NCBI GenBank assembly: GCA_016713735.1
Contig: JADJOP010000022.1
Location: 31,381 to 95,380, forward strand
Length of the DNA stretch: 64,000 nucleotides
Direction of reading: 5' to 3'
DNA from: Bryobacterales bacterium
Lineage (GTDB): Bacteria > Acidobacteriota > Terriglobia > Bryobacterales > Bryobacteraceae
Under the pieces are notes generated by a model, which was not told where the DNA came from, made no database searches, and saw only the letters and a program-made list of their open reading frames with translations. Shown piece by piece: positions 1 through 8,317 of this stretch. Position 1 is the first letter of the stretch, and each line of letters opens with the position of its first letter. The position numbers and the translations under genes were made by a program.

Positions 1-480
1 CCGCCCGTAGCGCACGTCCGCCTCTTCTTCCGAAGTCAGTTTGCGCCCGGTGAGAGGACCCTCGCCCGCCAGCAGCGGCTTCAGCAGCGCCGTCGAATCG
101 ACGACGCGGATGTTCTCCCGCGCCAGTTCTTCAATCACGCCGCCGATCAGCGAATCCGTGTTCTTCGTCGCCGCTTTGAACAACACGCGCGCCAGCCGCC
201 AGTCCGGCGCCAGGCTGCTGAAGATCGATACGTGCTTCACCTGCCCGGCCATCATCAGCTCGGCGCAACTCTCTTTGTGGCAGATGTCGATCAGCTTCCC
301 AACTCGGCGATCGTGACCCAATGGCAGCGCCCGCCAGGCCCTCAATCTCCTTCGACGCCTCGTCGCGAATGCCGATGGCCACCACGTCGTCGCCCAGCTT
401 GCGCGCCTCTTCCAGCGCCAGGATCGGGAAGCGGCCATTGCCGCAGAGAATCGCGTAGCGCCGCGCCGCCGCCCGCTCAC
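1..480 (-). pseudogene. lpxI: LpxI-like UDP-2,3-diacylglucosamine pyrophosphatase, frameshifted and cut by the window edge
   Basis: Read on the minus strand in pieces, this stretch gives an LpxI (DUF1009) protein. The N-terminal part reads YAILCGNGRFPILALEEARK and continues to VVAIGIRDEASKEIEGLAG. A short piece HWVTIAELG follows in a second frame, and a long piece KLIDICHKESCAELMMAG running on to NTDSLIGGVIEELA and VDSTALLKPLL lies in a third. Two one-base losses near 325 and 298 would explain this; the second is in a G run. The only overlapping start (GTG at 478-480, overlapping the lpxA stop) is also out of frame with the YAILCGNG core, so a third indel is likely. LpxI hydrolyses UDP-2,3-diacylglucosamine to lipid X in lipid A synthesis. 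Its place after fabZ-lpxA is classic. The C-terminus lies outside the window. Either a real pseudogene or consensus error. Confidence 0.75.
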
Positions 481-1253
481 TTGATCACTCCACGCTCGGA
501 GCGCTCAATGAAGGCCAGCACCTCCACCACCTCCGGCGTCTGCGCCACCTCGGCGCGGATCTTCTCCAGCGCCTGCGTCGTATTCAGCGTCTTCGACCCC
601 AACAGCCGGAACGCCTTGTGCAGCGCGTTCACCGTCTCCTCGCCGAACCCCCGCCGCTGGAGGCCCACCTTGTTCGCCCCGAACAGCTTGGCCTCGCGCG
701 GGGCCACCGTCATCGAATACGGCGCCACATCCTGCGTGATGATGCTCCCGCCGCCGACAATCGCGTGGCTTCCGATGCGGCAAAACTGATGCACCGCGCT
801 CAACCCGCTCAACACCACCCAATCGCCCACCACCACGTGCCCGCCCAGCGTCACGCCGTTCGAGAAGATGTTGTGGCTGCCCACGATGCAGTCGTGCGCC
901 ACGTGCGTGTAGGCCAGCAGCAGGTTGTCATCGCCCAGCGACGTCACCAGCCCCCCGCCCTCGGTGCCGCGATGCACCGTCACGAACTCGCGAAAGCGGT
1001 TCCCGTTGCCGATGCGCGTCTCGCTCCGCTCGCCCTTGAACTTCATGTCCTGCGGCGCCGCCCCAATCGAGCAGTAGGGAAAGAAGGTGTTGTCCGCGCC
1101 CACTGTCAGCGGGCCTTCCAGGTAGGCGTGCGCCATCAGTCGCGTACGCGCGCCGATGGTCACCTCACCCTGCACAAGGCAGTACGGCCCGATGTCGGCC
1201 TCGGGGTGAATGCGCGCCTGCTCGTCGATGATCGCTGTGGGATGGATGGGCAT
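477..1253 (-). CDS. lpxA: UDP-N-acetylglucosamine acyltransferase LpxA
   Basis: This 258-residue protein has the left-handed beta-helix hexapeptide repeats of LpxA from the first residues (IHPTAIID, ARIHPEADIG, VTIGARTRL) and the family's GAAPQDMKFKGE segment near residues 64-74. The motif AYTHVAHDCIVG holds His120, which matches the catalytic base of LpxA. It transfers the 3-hydroxyacyl chain from acyl-ACP to UDP-GlcNAc, the first step of lipid A synthesis in the cytoplasm. The ATG at 1253 gives the normal family N-terminus; a longer in-frame extension upstream has no similarity and overlaps fabZ. It lies 20 bases after fabZ and its TGA overlaps a GTG for lpxI, so the three genes form one operon read on the minus strand. 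Confidence 0.96.
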   Translation of the reverse strand: MPIHPTAIIDEQARIHPEADIGPYCLVQGEVTIGARTRLMAHAYLEGPLTVGADNTFFPYCSIGAAPQDMKFKGERSETRIGNGNRFREFVTVHRGTEGGGLVTSLGDDNLLLAYTHVAHDCIVGSHNIFSNGVTLGGHVVVGDWVVLSGLSAVHQFCRIGSHAIVGGGSIITQDVAPYSMTVAPREAKLFGANKVGLQRRGFGEETVNALHKAFRLLGSKTLNTTQALEKIRAEVAQTPEVVEVLAFIERSERGVIK

Positions 1254-1273
1254 CGAACGCCCCGCCTTGCAAG

Positions 1274-1726
1274 CTAGGCCTGCGCAGCCCCGCCCTTGTC
1301 CTGCAGCACGCACACCAGCATGGCCTCGGCCACGCACTGGTCGCCCACGAACGCCTTGCCATGCGCCTTGATGCGCGTCGGCCGCCCGTGGACCACCTTG
1401 ATCTCAATGCGCAACTGGTCGCCCGGCACCACCGGACGGCGGAACCGCGCCTCGTCCACGCCGGCTAAAAACACGTGCTTGTTGGCGCGGTCTTCAATCT
1501 TGCCCAACACCAGCACGCCCGCCGTCTGCGCCATCGCTTCGATGATCAACACGCCCGGCATGATCGGATAGTCCGGGAAATGTCCCGTGAAGTGCGGCTC
1601 GTTGGCCGTCACGTTCTTGATCGCCGTGATGTAGTCATCGCCGATGTCCAGCACGCGGTCCACCAGCAGAAACGGATAGCGATGCGGCAGCAGGGCGCGG
1701 ATCGCGAGAATGTCAAGTTCAGCCAT
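1274..1726 (-). CDS. fabZ: 3-hydroxyacyl-ACP dehydratase FabZ
   Basis: This 150-residue hot-dog-fold dehydratase has the N-terminal LLPHRYPFLLVDRV signature and the active-site segment FTGHFPDYPIMPGVL with catalytic His49, followed by Glu63 in IIEAMAQTAG. It removes water from 3-hydroxyacyl-ACP in fatty acid synthesis and competes with LpxA for the same substrate, which is why the two genes are so often linked. The chosen ATG at 1726 is the family start; the frame stays open far upstream only because it runs antisense to the M20 gene. A TATAAT -10 lies 16 bases upstream, inside a promoter shared with the divergent peptidase gene. Confidence 0.97.
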   Translation of the reverse strand: MAELDILAIRALLPHRYPFLLVDRVLDIGDDYITAIKNVTANEPHFTGHFPDYPIMPGVLIIEAMAQTAGVLVLGKIEDRANKHVFLAGVDEARFRRPVVPGDQLRIEIKVVHGRPTRIKAHGKAFVGDQCVAEAMLVCVLQDKGGAAQA

Positions 1727-1739
1727 GTGAGATGAAGCC

Positions 1740-1750
1740 GCTATTATAGC
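1740..1750. promoter_or_regulatory. Overlapping divergent -10 elements between fabZ and the M20 peptidase gene
   Basis: The palindrome CGCTATTATAGCG (1739-1751) reads GCTATAAT on the minus strand, for fabZ, and GCTATTAT on the plus strand, for the peptidase gene. Only nine bases separate the plus-strand -10 from the peptidase ATG, so that transcript would be nearly leaderless. The two polymerases would compete for the same bases. This is inferred from sequence only. Confidence 0.6.
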
Positions 1751-1756
1751 GTCTGA

Positions 1757-2914
1757 ATGGAAACCACCGCGATCCGAAGCCTGCTCGCCGCCGCCCGCGT
1801 CACCCAGCGCGAGCAGATAGCCCTGCTCAAAGAACTCGTTCAGTGCGAATCGCCGAGCGAATCGGCCCCCGATATCGTCCGCTTCAACGACCTCTTCGCC
1901 GAACAGGTGGCCGGGCTGGCCAAGGTGAAATCGATCGCCGCCGGACGCTACGGCCGCCACCTCCAGGTTGAATTCCAACTCCCTGGTCCGAAACGCAAAA
2001 CCGGACAGATCCTCGCCCTCGGCCACAGCGACACCGTGTGGCCCCTGGGCACGCTGAAAACCATGCCCTGGCGCGAAGAGAAGGGCCGGCTCTGGGGGCC
2101 CGGCGTGCTCGACATGAAGGGCGGCATGGCCCAGCTCATCTTCGCCGCCCGCATCCTGCGCGAACTCGATATCCCCGTCTCGAAGAAACTCCTGCTCCAG
2201 ATCAACTGCGATGAAGAGATCGGCAGCCCCGCCTCGCGCGAACTCACCGAAAAGACCGCCCGCGCGAGCGACGCCGTCCTCGTGCTCGAACCCGGCACCG
2301 GACTCGCCGGCAAATTGAAGACCGCCCGCAAGGGCATCGGCCGCTACGGCCTGCGCGTGGAAGGCATCGCCGCCCACTCCGGCGTCGACTTTGCCGCCGG
2401 CGCCAGCGCCATCCTCGAACTCTCGCGCCAGGTCGAAACCATCTCCGGCTTCACCGATCTCAAACGCGGCGTCACCGTCAACGTCGGCGTCGTCCGCGGC
2501 GGCTCGCGCTCCAACATCATCGCCCCCGAGGCCACCGCCGAGATCGACATTCGCGTACCCTGCCTCAAGGACTTCGCCTCTCTCGAAACGAAGTTCCGCA
2601 AACTCAAGCCCGCCGACAAGCGCTGCCGCCTCTTCCTCGAAGGCGGACTCAACCGCCCGCCCATGGAGCGCTCCGCCGGCGTCGCCCGCCTGGCCAAACT
2701 CGCCATCGTGCTGGCTCATCAAATGGGGATTAAGGTCGAGGAATCTTCCACCGGCGGCGGCTCGGACGGCAACTTCACCGCCGCCCTCGGCGTGCCCACA
2801 TTGGATGGAATCGGCTCGGTTGGCGAAGGCGCGCACGCCCCGCACGAGAGCATCCTCATGGACCGCATCGCCGACCGCACGGCCCTGCTCGCCGGCCTCA
2901 TCGCCAGCATCTAG
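1757..2914 (+). CDS. M20 family metallopeptidase (glutamate carboxypeptidase / CPG2-like)
   Basis: This 385-residue protein carries the full set of M20 zinc ligands: LGHSDTVWP (His90, Asp92 next to the first metal), GVLDMKGG (Asp119, bridging), CDEEIGS (Glu153 general base, Glu154 ligand), VLEPG (Glu178) and a C-terminal EGAHAPHE histidine. The middle part (about residues 195-310) fits the dimerisation domain, with IAAHSGVDFAAG as its conserved start. The family removes C-terminal glutamate or other amino acids from small peptides or folates. No signal peptide is obvious, so it is probably cytoplasmic. The exact substrate cannot be told from sequence. It is transcribed away from fabZ and converges on the ketosynthase gene. 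Confidence 0.9.
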   Translation: METTAIRSLLAAARVTQREQIALLKELVQCESPSESAPDIVRFNDLFAEQVAGLAKVKSIAAGRYGRHLQVEFQLPGPKRKTGQILALGHSDTVWPLGTLKTMPWREEKGRLWGPGVLDMKGGMAQLIFAARILRELDIPVSKKLLLQINCDEEIGSPASRELTEKTARASDAVLVLEPGTGLAGKLKTARKGIGRYGLRVEGIAAHSGVDFAAGASAILELSRQVETISGFTDLKRGVTVNVGVVRGGSRSNIIAPEATAEIDIRVPCLKDFASLETKFRKLKPADKRCRLFLEGGLNRPPMERSAGVARLAKLAIVLAHQMGIKVEESSTGGGSDGNFTAALGVPTLDGIGSVGEGAHAPHESILMDRIADRTALLAGLIASI

Positions 2915-2932
2915 CCCCGACCTTTGCGCGCC

Positions 2933-4180
2933 CTACGCCCGCCCCAACACCAGCGCCGAATTCTTGCTCCCAAACGCAATGCAGTTGGCCACGGCATGCT
3001 CAATCTGCAACGGCCGCGCCGTGTTGGCGATGTAATCCAGCGGGCACTCCGGCGCCTGCTCATCCAGGTTGATCGTCGGATGCACCTTGCCGTCGCGCAT
3101 CGCCAGCAGCACGGTCGCCATGCCCGCCGCGCCGCACGCGCCCTGCGGATGGCCGATGATGCTCTTCACGCTCGAACCCGGCAGCTTCTCCGCGTGCTCG
3201 CCAAAGGCGATCTGCACCGCCTTCGTCTCAATGCGGTCGTTCAACTCGGTCGACGTGCCGTGGTACTGGATGTAGTCCACCTGCTTGGTCTCGAGCCCTG
3301 CTTCCTTGAGCGCCAGCAGCATGGCCCGCGCCGGCTCTTCGCCGGACTCCTCCAGCCGCACACGGTGGAACGCTTCGCACGTGGCCCCATAGCCTTCAAT
3401 GCGGCCGTAGATCTTCGCCCCGCGCGCCCGCGCCTTCTCTTCGTTTTCGAGCACGAAGAACCACGCGCCCTCGCTCAGCACAAACCCGTCGCGGTCCTTT
3501 GAAAACGGCCGCGAACCTTTGTGCGGCGCCTCATTCCAACGCTGCGTCATGATGCGCATGAACTGGAAACCGCGCACAATCAGCGGCGCAATCGGCGCGT
3601 CGGTGCCGCCGGCAATCATCGTGTCCATCACGCCGTGCTTGATCGCGCGGTAGGCATAGCCGATGGCGTCGGTGGACGACGTGCAGCCATTCGAGATCAG
3701 GTGGCTGTAACCGCGGAAACCGAAGTGCATCGAGATCTCGCTCGCCATCGTGCCCGGCGTTGAGCTCGGAATCACGTAGACGCTGCACTGCTTCACTTTG
3801 CCTTCGTACCACAGCCTGTACTGCTCTTCGCTGAACTCCTGCGCCGCCCCGCCCGAACCGCACGACACGCCGATCTCGCGCAATTCGTCGCGGTTCATCT
3901 TCGCCGGCTCCAGCCCCGCGTCGATCAGCGCCTCGGCCACCGCCGCCCGCGCCAGCGGCACCGCGCGCGGCACATGCGGACGGTCCCGCGGCTCCACCCA
4001 CTCCTCCAGGTTCAGATCGTTCACTTCGCCGGCGATCTTCACCATGAAGCCGTCGGTGTTAAACCGGCTGATGTTCCGCACACCGGAAACGCCCTCCAGG
4101 CAGTTGCGCCAGAATACCTCGCGGCCAACTCCATTGGGCGACACAGCGCCGATTCCCGTGATTGCCACTTGGGCCGTCAT
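2933..4180 (-). CDS. Beta-ketoacyl-ACP synthase, FabF-like, orphan
   Basis: This 415-residue thiolase-fold condensing enzyme keeps the Cys-His-His triad: Cys166 in LISNGCTSSTDA, His307 in IQYHGTSTELND and His344 in IIGHPQGACG, with Lys339 just before. It should therefore be able to condense, unlike a chain-length-factor homologue that lacks the cysteine. The ATG at 4180 is preceded by AAGGAG about five bases upstream, which decides the start over upstream in-frame codons. No acyl carrier protein, ketoreductase or malonyl transferase lies beside it, so it is either a second FabF or the condensing enzyme of a dispersed specialised lipid pathway. It converges with the M20 peptidase gene. Confidence 0.88.
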   Translation of the reverse strand: MTAQVAITGIGAVSPNGVGREVFWRNCLEGVSGVRNISRFNTDGFMVKIAGEVNDLNLEEWVEPRDRPHVPRAVPLARAAVAEALIDAGLEPAKMNRDELREIGVSCGSGGAAQEFSEEQYRLWYEGKVKQCSVYVIPSSTPGTMASEISMHFGFRGYSHLISNGCTSSTDAIGYAYRAIKHGVMDTMIAGGTDAPIAPLIVRGFQFMRIMTQRWNEAPHKGSRPFSKDRDGFVLSEGAWFFVLENEEKARARGAKIYGRIEGYGATCEAFHRVRLEESGEEPARAMLLALKEAGLETKQVDYIQYHGTSTELNDRIETKAVQIAFGEHAEKLPGSSVKSIIGHPQGACGAAGMATVLLAMRDGKVHPTINLDEQAPECPLDYIANTARPLQIEHAVANCIAFGSKNSALVLGRA

Positions 4181-4478
4181 TCGTTCTCCTTGAGCCTCGT
4201 GCATCCGCACGCCGCCCTCTGGCGGGCGCACCTTGCCCCGCAAAATCTTAAAGTTTACACCAGATGACCACCCGCGCCCTCCAGGGGACTCATTTTTTGC
4301 GGTAGTCTGTCTAATGCTGTCCGGGGTCCGCCAAGTCCTGATTGTATCCGCTACAATAGGAAGTTTGATCCCGCCGCCTGAGTGTTTCCCCGGATCGGGG
4401 GGATGAAATCCACCGAAACCGGGAGACGTTTCCTGACGTCCCTAGACGAGGCGCAGAGTGGAAAGGAACTATCGGTAA
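4181..4478 (+). promoter_or_regulatory. bamA promoter and long structured leader; no gene seen
   Basis: This 298-base gap holds no convincing gene. An extended -10 GCTACAAT lies at 4350-4357, leaving a leader of roughly 115 bases before the bamA ATG. The leader has two small inverted repeats, CCCCG-GAT-CGGGG near 4388-4402 and a GACGT/ACGTC pair near 4423-4440. AAGGAA at about 4463 serves as the ribosome binding site. Short open frames on either strand here have no recognisable features. Whether the leader regulates bamA is unknown. Confidence 0.5.
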
Positions 4479-7442
4479 ATGTTGTTTTGCAGGCGCCACT
4501 GCCTGAGCGCGATCCGTCTGTGTCTACTCCTATCCACGGCGGCCTTTCTGCTCTCCATCTCCGCTTTCGCCCAGGCTCAACAGCCGGTTCCTGCGCCCAA
4601 ATCGCAGAATCCGTTTGAGTCCGTTCCCACTTCTCCCGCCGACGCTCCCAAGCCCCAGGCGCCCAAACCGCAGGCCCCTAAGCCCGGTTCTCCCTTTGAA
4701 GCCCCCAAGCCCGCCGACGCTCCCCCCGCCGCGGAAAAGCTCGAGGACGTCGTCGAATCCATCGAATTTCGCGGCGCTCGCCGCGTTCCCCAGGACACCC
4801 TCCGCGCCCTGATCTTCACCAAGAAGGGCGACAAACTCGACAACGAAGCCCTCCACCGCGACTTCCTCGCCCTCTGGAACACCCGCCGCTTCGACGACAT
4901 CGCCCTCGAAAAAGAGCCCGGCCGCACCGGCTGGATCATCCGCTTCCGCGTCTCGGAACGCCGCATGGTCCGCTCCATCAAATACGACGGCATGAAGTCG
5001 ATCACCGTCTCCGAAATCCTCGACCGCTTTAAGGAGCGCCGCGTCGGCCTCACGGTCGAAACGCAGTACGACCCCAACACCATCCAGCGCGCCGCCGTTG
5101 TGCTCAAGGAATACCTCTCCGAGCGCGGCCGCCAGTTTGCCACCGTCGAACCGGAACTGCGCCAGATTCCCCCCAGCTCGCTCGAAGTCAACTTCAAGGT
5201 GCAGGAGGGCCCCAAGGTCAAGGTCGGCACCATCGACATCGTCGGCAACCAGGTGTTCAGCGATCGCGTCGCCATCCGCTCCATGCGCGCCCTGCGCCCC
5301 ATCGGCATCCCGCGCTCCATCCTGTTTGAAAACCTCTTCGCCAAGTCCTTTGACTCCACCAAGCTCGAAATGGACAAGGACATGCTCCGCAACTTCTACC
5401 AGGAGCGGGGCTACTTCACCGCCCGTGCCCTCGATCACGAGGTCACCATCAACGACGTCGGCGGCGGCAAGTTCCGCTTCCCGCTGTTCTACCCCAACAA
5501 GCCCGGCAAGCGCGCCACCGTCAAGGTCAACATCGAAGAGGGCCGCCAGTACAAGCTGAACAAAATCAACTTCGCCGGCGTCAAACTGTTCCGCACCCCG
5601 GAAACGCTCATGGGCCCCGTCTTCAACATGAACGAGGGCGACGTCTTTTCCACCGCCAAGCTGCGCAAGGGCCTCGAGAGCCTGCGCAAGCTCTACGGCC
5701 AGTTCGGCTACATCGACTTCGTCCCCGAGCCCGGCTTCGACGTCATCCCCAACTCCGACAAAATCGACCTCACCCTCAACGTCGACGAAGGCAAGCAGTT
5801 CTTCGTCCGCCGCATCGACTTCTCCGGCAACACCACCACGCGCGACAAGGTGATCCGCCGCGAAATCCTCATCGACGAAGGCCAGGTCTTCAACAACCAG
5901 TACTGGGAACTCTCCATCCTCCGCCTGAACCAGCTCGGCTATTTCGAGGTGCTCAAGGAAAACGAAGCCGCCGACATCAAGCGCGACACCAAAACCAATA
6001 CCGTCGACATCACCCTGAAGGTGAAGGAACGCGGCAAAAACAGCGTCCAGTTGAACGGCGGCGTCTCCGGCATCGCCGGCTCCTTCATCGGCTTCGGCTA
6101 TGCCACCAACAACTTCCTCGGCCTCGGCGAAACCCTCTCCCTCGACGCCCAGTTCGGCGACCGCATCCGCAACGCCACCGTAGGCTTCACCGAGCCCTAC
6201 CTGTTTGACCGTCCCATCCAGCTCGGCTTCACCGTCTACACCCAGCGCTTCAACTACGACCAGGGCCGCGAAGTGTCCCTGCTCACCGGCCGAAACCTGC
6301 TGCCCCTCTACCAGCAGTTGGGACAGGAAAATCTGCTCAACTACGTCTCCAACGGCTACGGCGCCACCACCAGCGTGTCCACCCCGTTCCGCATGTTCAA
6401 GTCCAGTTCCCTGTTCGGCCGCGTCTCGCTCACCTACAGCTACGGTGTGCAGAACATCACCACGCTCTCCACCGCCTCCAAGCAGTACTTCGAGTTCATC
6501 AACTTCCAGGGACTGGATGGCCAGAACTCGCTCACCGGCATCCGCACCAGCGCCATCGTCCCCTCCTACACCTACAACACGGTCGACCACCCCATCACCC
6601 CCTCGCGCGGCAAGAGCCTCTTCATCTCCCTGCAATTCGCCGGCCTCGGCGGCAACGTGAAGATGATCGAACCTTCGGTCGACTTCAAGATGTTCCGCGC
6701 CGGATTCAAGAAGGGCCATGTCATCGGCTTCCATGCCCTGGGCCGCTTCGTCACCGGCTACTCCGGCCAGACCGCGCCGCCATTTAACCGCTTCTTCATG
6801 GGTGGCGAAAACGACATCCGCGGCTTCGACATCTGGGGCATCTCGCCGGTTGCCTTCATCCCCTCGGCCGCCTCCGTCCCCGTGCTCAACGCCGACGGCT
6901 CGGCCCGTACGCAGAAAATCATCGTGGACGGCGTCGAGCAGTTCGCCGCGGTCACCCAGCAGATTCCCGTCTACCAGCTCATCTTCCCCGGCGGCGACAC
7001 CCAGGGCGTGGGCAACTTCGAATACCGCATTCCTATCGCCGGGCCGGTCACACTGGCCGCCTTCTTTGATGCCGGCGTGAACCGCCTCTCATTGCCCGGC
7101 CAGCTCAGGCTCAACCCCGGCCGAACGGCCGAACTGAACGGCCTCTTTCCGCAGGCGGGCTTCGATGGCCGCGCCGTCATCGCCAAATCCAGCCAGGCCT
7201 TCCGCAGTTCCACCGGCCTCGAGCTGCAAATCATGATGCCCGTGGTGAACGCGCCGTTCCGCCTCTATTGGGCCTACAACCCCAACATCGTGCGCGACTT
7301 CCTCGTGCCCCCCATCGTCGCCGACCGGAGCTATTTCGCCAACAACGCCAGTTTCTTGAATTCCGTCTCTCAGTTCGGCCAGGCCCTGCCCTTCTTCGAG
7401 CGGCGCCGGACCTTCCGGTTCACCATCAGTCGAACCTTTTAA
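4479..7442 (+). CDS. bamA: Outer membrane protein assembly factor BamA (Omp85)
   Basis: This 987-residue protein starts with a signal peptide (basic start, then LCLLLSTAAFLLSISAFAQA, about residues 14-33). A Pro/Ala/Lys-rich linker follows with repeats of the type PKPQAPKPQ, then a series of POTRA domains (about residues 92-490) and a C-terminal 16-strand barrel. The barrel holds the conserved lid-loop motif GGENDIRGFD near residue 775 and ends in the terminal aromatic FRFTISRTF expected of a Bam substrate. BamA folds and inserts outer membrane proteins. It is longer than E. coli BamA (about 810), mostly through the N-terminal linker and an insertion near residues 790-830. The periplasmic chaperone gene skp follows 72 bases downstream, the usual neighbour. 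Confidence 0.96.
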   Translation: MLFCRRHCLSAIRLCLLLSTAAFLLSISAFAQAQQPVPAPKSQNPFESVPTSPADAPKPQAPKPQAPKPGSPFEAPKPADAPPAAEKLEDVVESIEFRGARRVPQDTLRALIFTKKGDKLDNEALHRDFLALWNTRRFDDIALEKEPGRTGWIIRFRVSERRMVRSIKYDGMKSITVSEILDRFKERRVGLTVETQYDPNTIQRAAVVLKEYLSERGRQFATVEPELRQIPPSSLEVNFKVQEGPKVKVGTIDIVGNQVFSDRVAIRSMRALRPIGIPRSILFENLFAKSFDSTKLEMDKDMLRNFYQERGYFTARALDHEVTINDVGGGKFRFPLFYPNKPGKRATVKVNIEEGRQYKLNKINFAGVKLFRTPETLMGPVFNMNEGDVFSTAKLRKGLESLRKLYGQFGYIDFVPEPGFDVIPNSDKIDLTLNVDEGKQFFVRRIDFSGNTTTRDKVIRREILIDEGQVFNNQYWELSILRLNQLGYFEVLKENEAADIKRDTKTNTVDITLKVKERGKNSVQLNGGVSGIAGSFIGFGYATNNFLGLGETLSLDAQFGDRIRNATVGFTEPYLFDRPIQLGFTVYTQRFNYDQGREVSLLTGRNLLPLYQQLGQENLLNYVSNGYGATTSVSTPFRMFKSSSLFGRVSLTYSYGVQNITTLSTASKQYFEFINFQGLDGQNSLTGIRTSAIVPSYTYNTVDHPITPSRGKSLFISLQFAGLGGNVKMIEPSVDFKMFRAGFKKGHVIGFHALGRFVTGYSGQTAPPFNRFFMGGENDIRGFDIWGISPVAFIPSAASVPVLNADGSARTQKIIVDGVEQFAAVTQQIPVYQLIFPGGDTQGVGNFEYRIPIAGPVTLAAFFDAGVNRLSLPGQLRLNPGRTAELNGLFPQAGFDGRAVIAKSSQAFRSSTGLELQIMMPVVNAPFRLYWAYNPNIVRDFLVPPIVADRSYFANNASFLNSVSQFGQALPFFERRRTFRFTISRTF

Positions 7443-7475
7443 CGAGTCGCCGATTTCCTCAACCCGGCCTCATTC

Positions 7476-7483
7476 GCTATGCT
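7476..7483 (+). promoter_or_regulatory. Extended -10 GCTATGCT upstream of skp
   Basis: GCTATGCT lies 31 bases before the skp GTG and fits the GCTAnnnT pattern seen ahead of many genes here. It suggests skp can be transcribed independently of bamA. No clear -35 was recognised. Confidence 0.45.
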
Positions 7484-7514
7484 AGGACCAGTCACTTTCC
7501 CAGGAGTTTCCACC

Positions 7515-8117
7515 GTGAATAAAGCGCTTCTCGCCGTCCTTGTGGCCGGCGCCGCCACCCTCGCCTTCGCCCAAACGCCGTCCAAGGTGGGCATCATCAA
7601 TATCCAGCAGGCCATCATCGCCACCAAGGACGGCCAGAAGGCCGCCGGCGAACTGCAGACGAAGTTCGACCCCAAAAAGAAGCAGTTGGAAGCCATGCAG
7701 GGTTCCATCGCCGCCCTCCAACAGGAACTCGCCAAGGGCTCCAACACCATGGCCGAGGCCAAGCGCACCCAGATCACCCGCGACATCGACCAGAAAACCA
7801 AGGAACTCCAGCGCGCCAGCGAAGACGCCCAGGCCGAATTCGAACAGGAGCAGAACAAACTTCTCAACGACCTCGGCGGCAAGCTGATGGTCGTCATCGA
7901 CAAGTACGCCCGCGATAACGCCTACTCGCTCATTCTCGACGTCAGCTCCCCCCAAACCCCGGTCCTGTTCGCCGCCAACGGCGTCGAAATCACCAAGGAG
8001 ATCGTCGACCTCTACGACAAGAACTCACCCGCCAGCCTGCCGCCCGCGCCCAAACCGGCCGTGACGCCCGCTCCCAAGCCGGCCGCAACCAAGCCCCCGG
8101 CCGCCGCTAAGCCGTAA
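7515..8117 (+). CDS. skp: Periplasmic OMP chaperone, Skp/OmpH family
   Basis: This 200-residue protein begins with a signal peptide (NKALLAVLVAGAATLAFAQ) and then VGIINIQQAIIATKDGQKA, the family's opening strand and helix. A long coiled-coil arm follows at about residues 45-115 (LEAMQGSIAALQQELAKG, KRTQITRDIDQKTKELQRA) and then the body-closing segment YSLILDVSSP near residue 140. The tail after about residue 178 is a Pro/Ala/Lys-rich extension not found in classic Skp. Skp trimers hold unfolded outer membrane proteins on the way to BamA. The GTG at 7515 is preferred because CAGGAG lies eight bases upstream and the signal peptide begins there. Confidence 0.93.
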   Translation: MNKALLAVLVAGAATLAFAQTPSKVGIINIQQAIIATKDGQKAAGELQTKFDPKKKQLEAMQGSIAALQQELAKGSNTMAEAKRTQITRDIDQKTKELQRASEDAQAEFEQEQNKLLNDLGGKLMVVIDKYARDNAYSLILDVSSPQTPVLFAANGVEITKEIVDLYDKNSPASLPPAPKPAVTPAPKPAATKPPAAAKP

Positions 8118-8149
8118 CCGGCCTTCCCCGGCACAGCAAAACCACCTTG

Positions 8150-8189
8150 ACCCGGCCCTCCCCCCTTGGGATGGCCGGGTTTCTTCTTT
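8150..8189 (+). terminator. Intrinsic terminator after skp
   Basis: ACCCGGCC (8150-8157) pairs with GGCCGGGT (8173-8180) to form an eight-base stem, followed directly by TTCTTCTTT. It sits 33 bases after the skp stop and is the cleanest rho-independent terminator in the window. Confidence 0.8.
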
Positions 8190-8269
8190 CCCGTCGGCCC
8201 CCCTACTTCCGCTTAACGGATTACACCTCATCTCCCCCTGAATCGTCTTGCCTCCCGCCACCATTCACC

Positions 8270-8277
8270 GCTATCCT
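8270..8277 (+). promoter_or_regulatory. Extended -10 GCTATCCT upstream of the DinB-like gene
   Basis: GCTATCCT lies 40 bases before the GTG start and TAGGAG (8305-8310) follows it as ribosome binding site. It matches the recurrent GCTAnnnT pattern. Confidence 0.45.
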
Positions 8278-8317
8278 GTTCACACCAGCCGGGACCTCCT
8301 CTATTAGGAGCCCACCA

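Noticed and set aside
4530..6734. Open frame of 734 codons opposite bamA
   Set aside because: Complement of a conserved outer membrane protein gene; low-complexity product.
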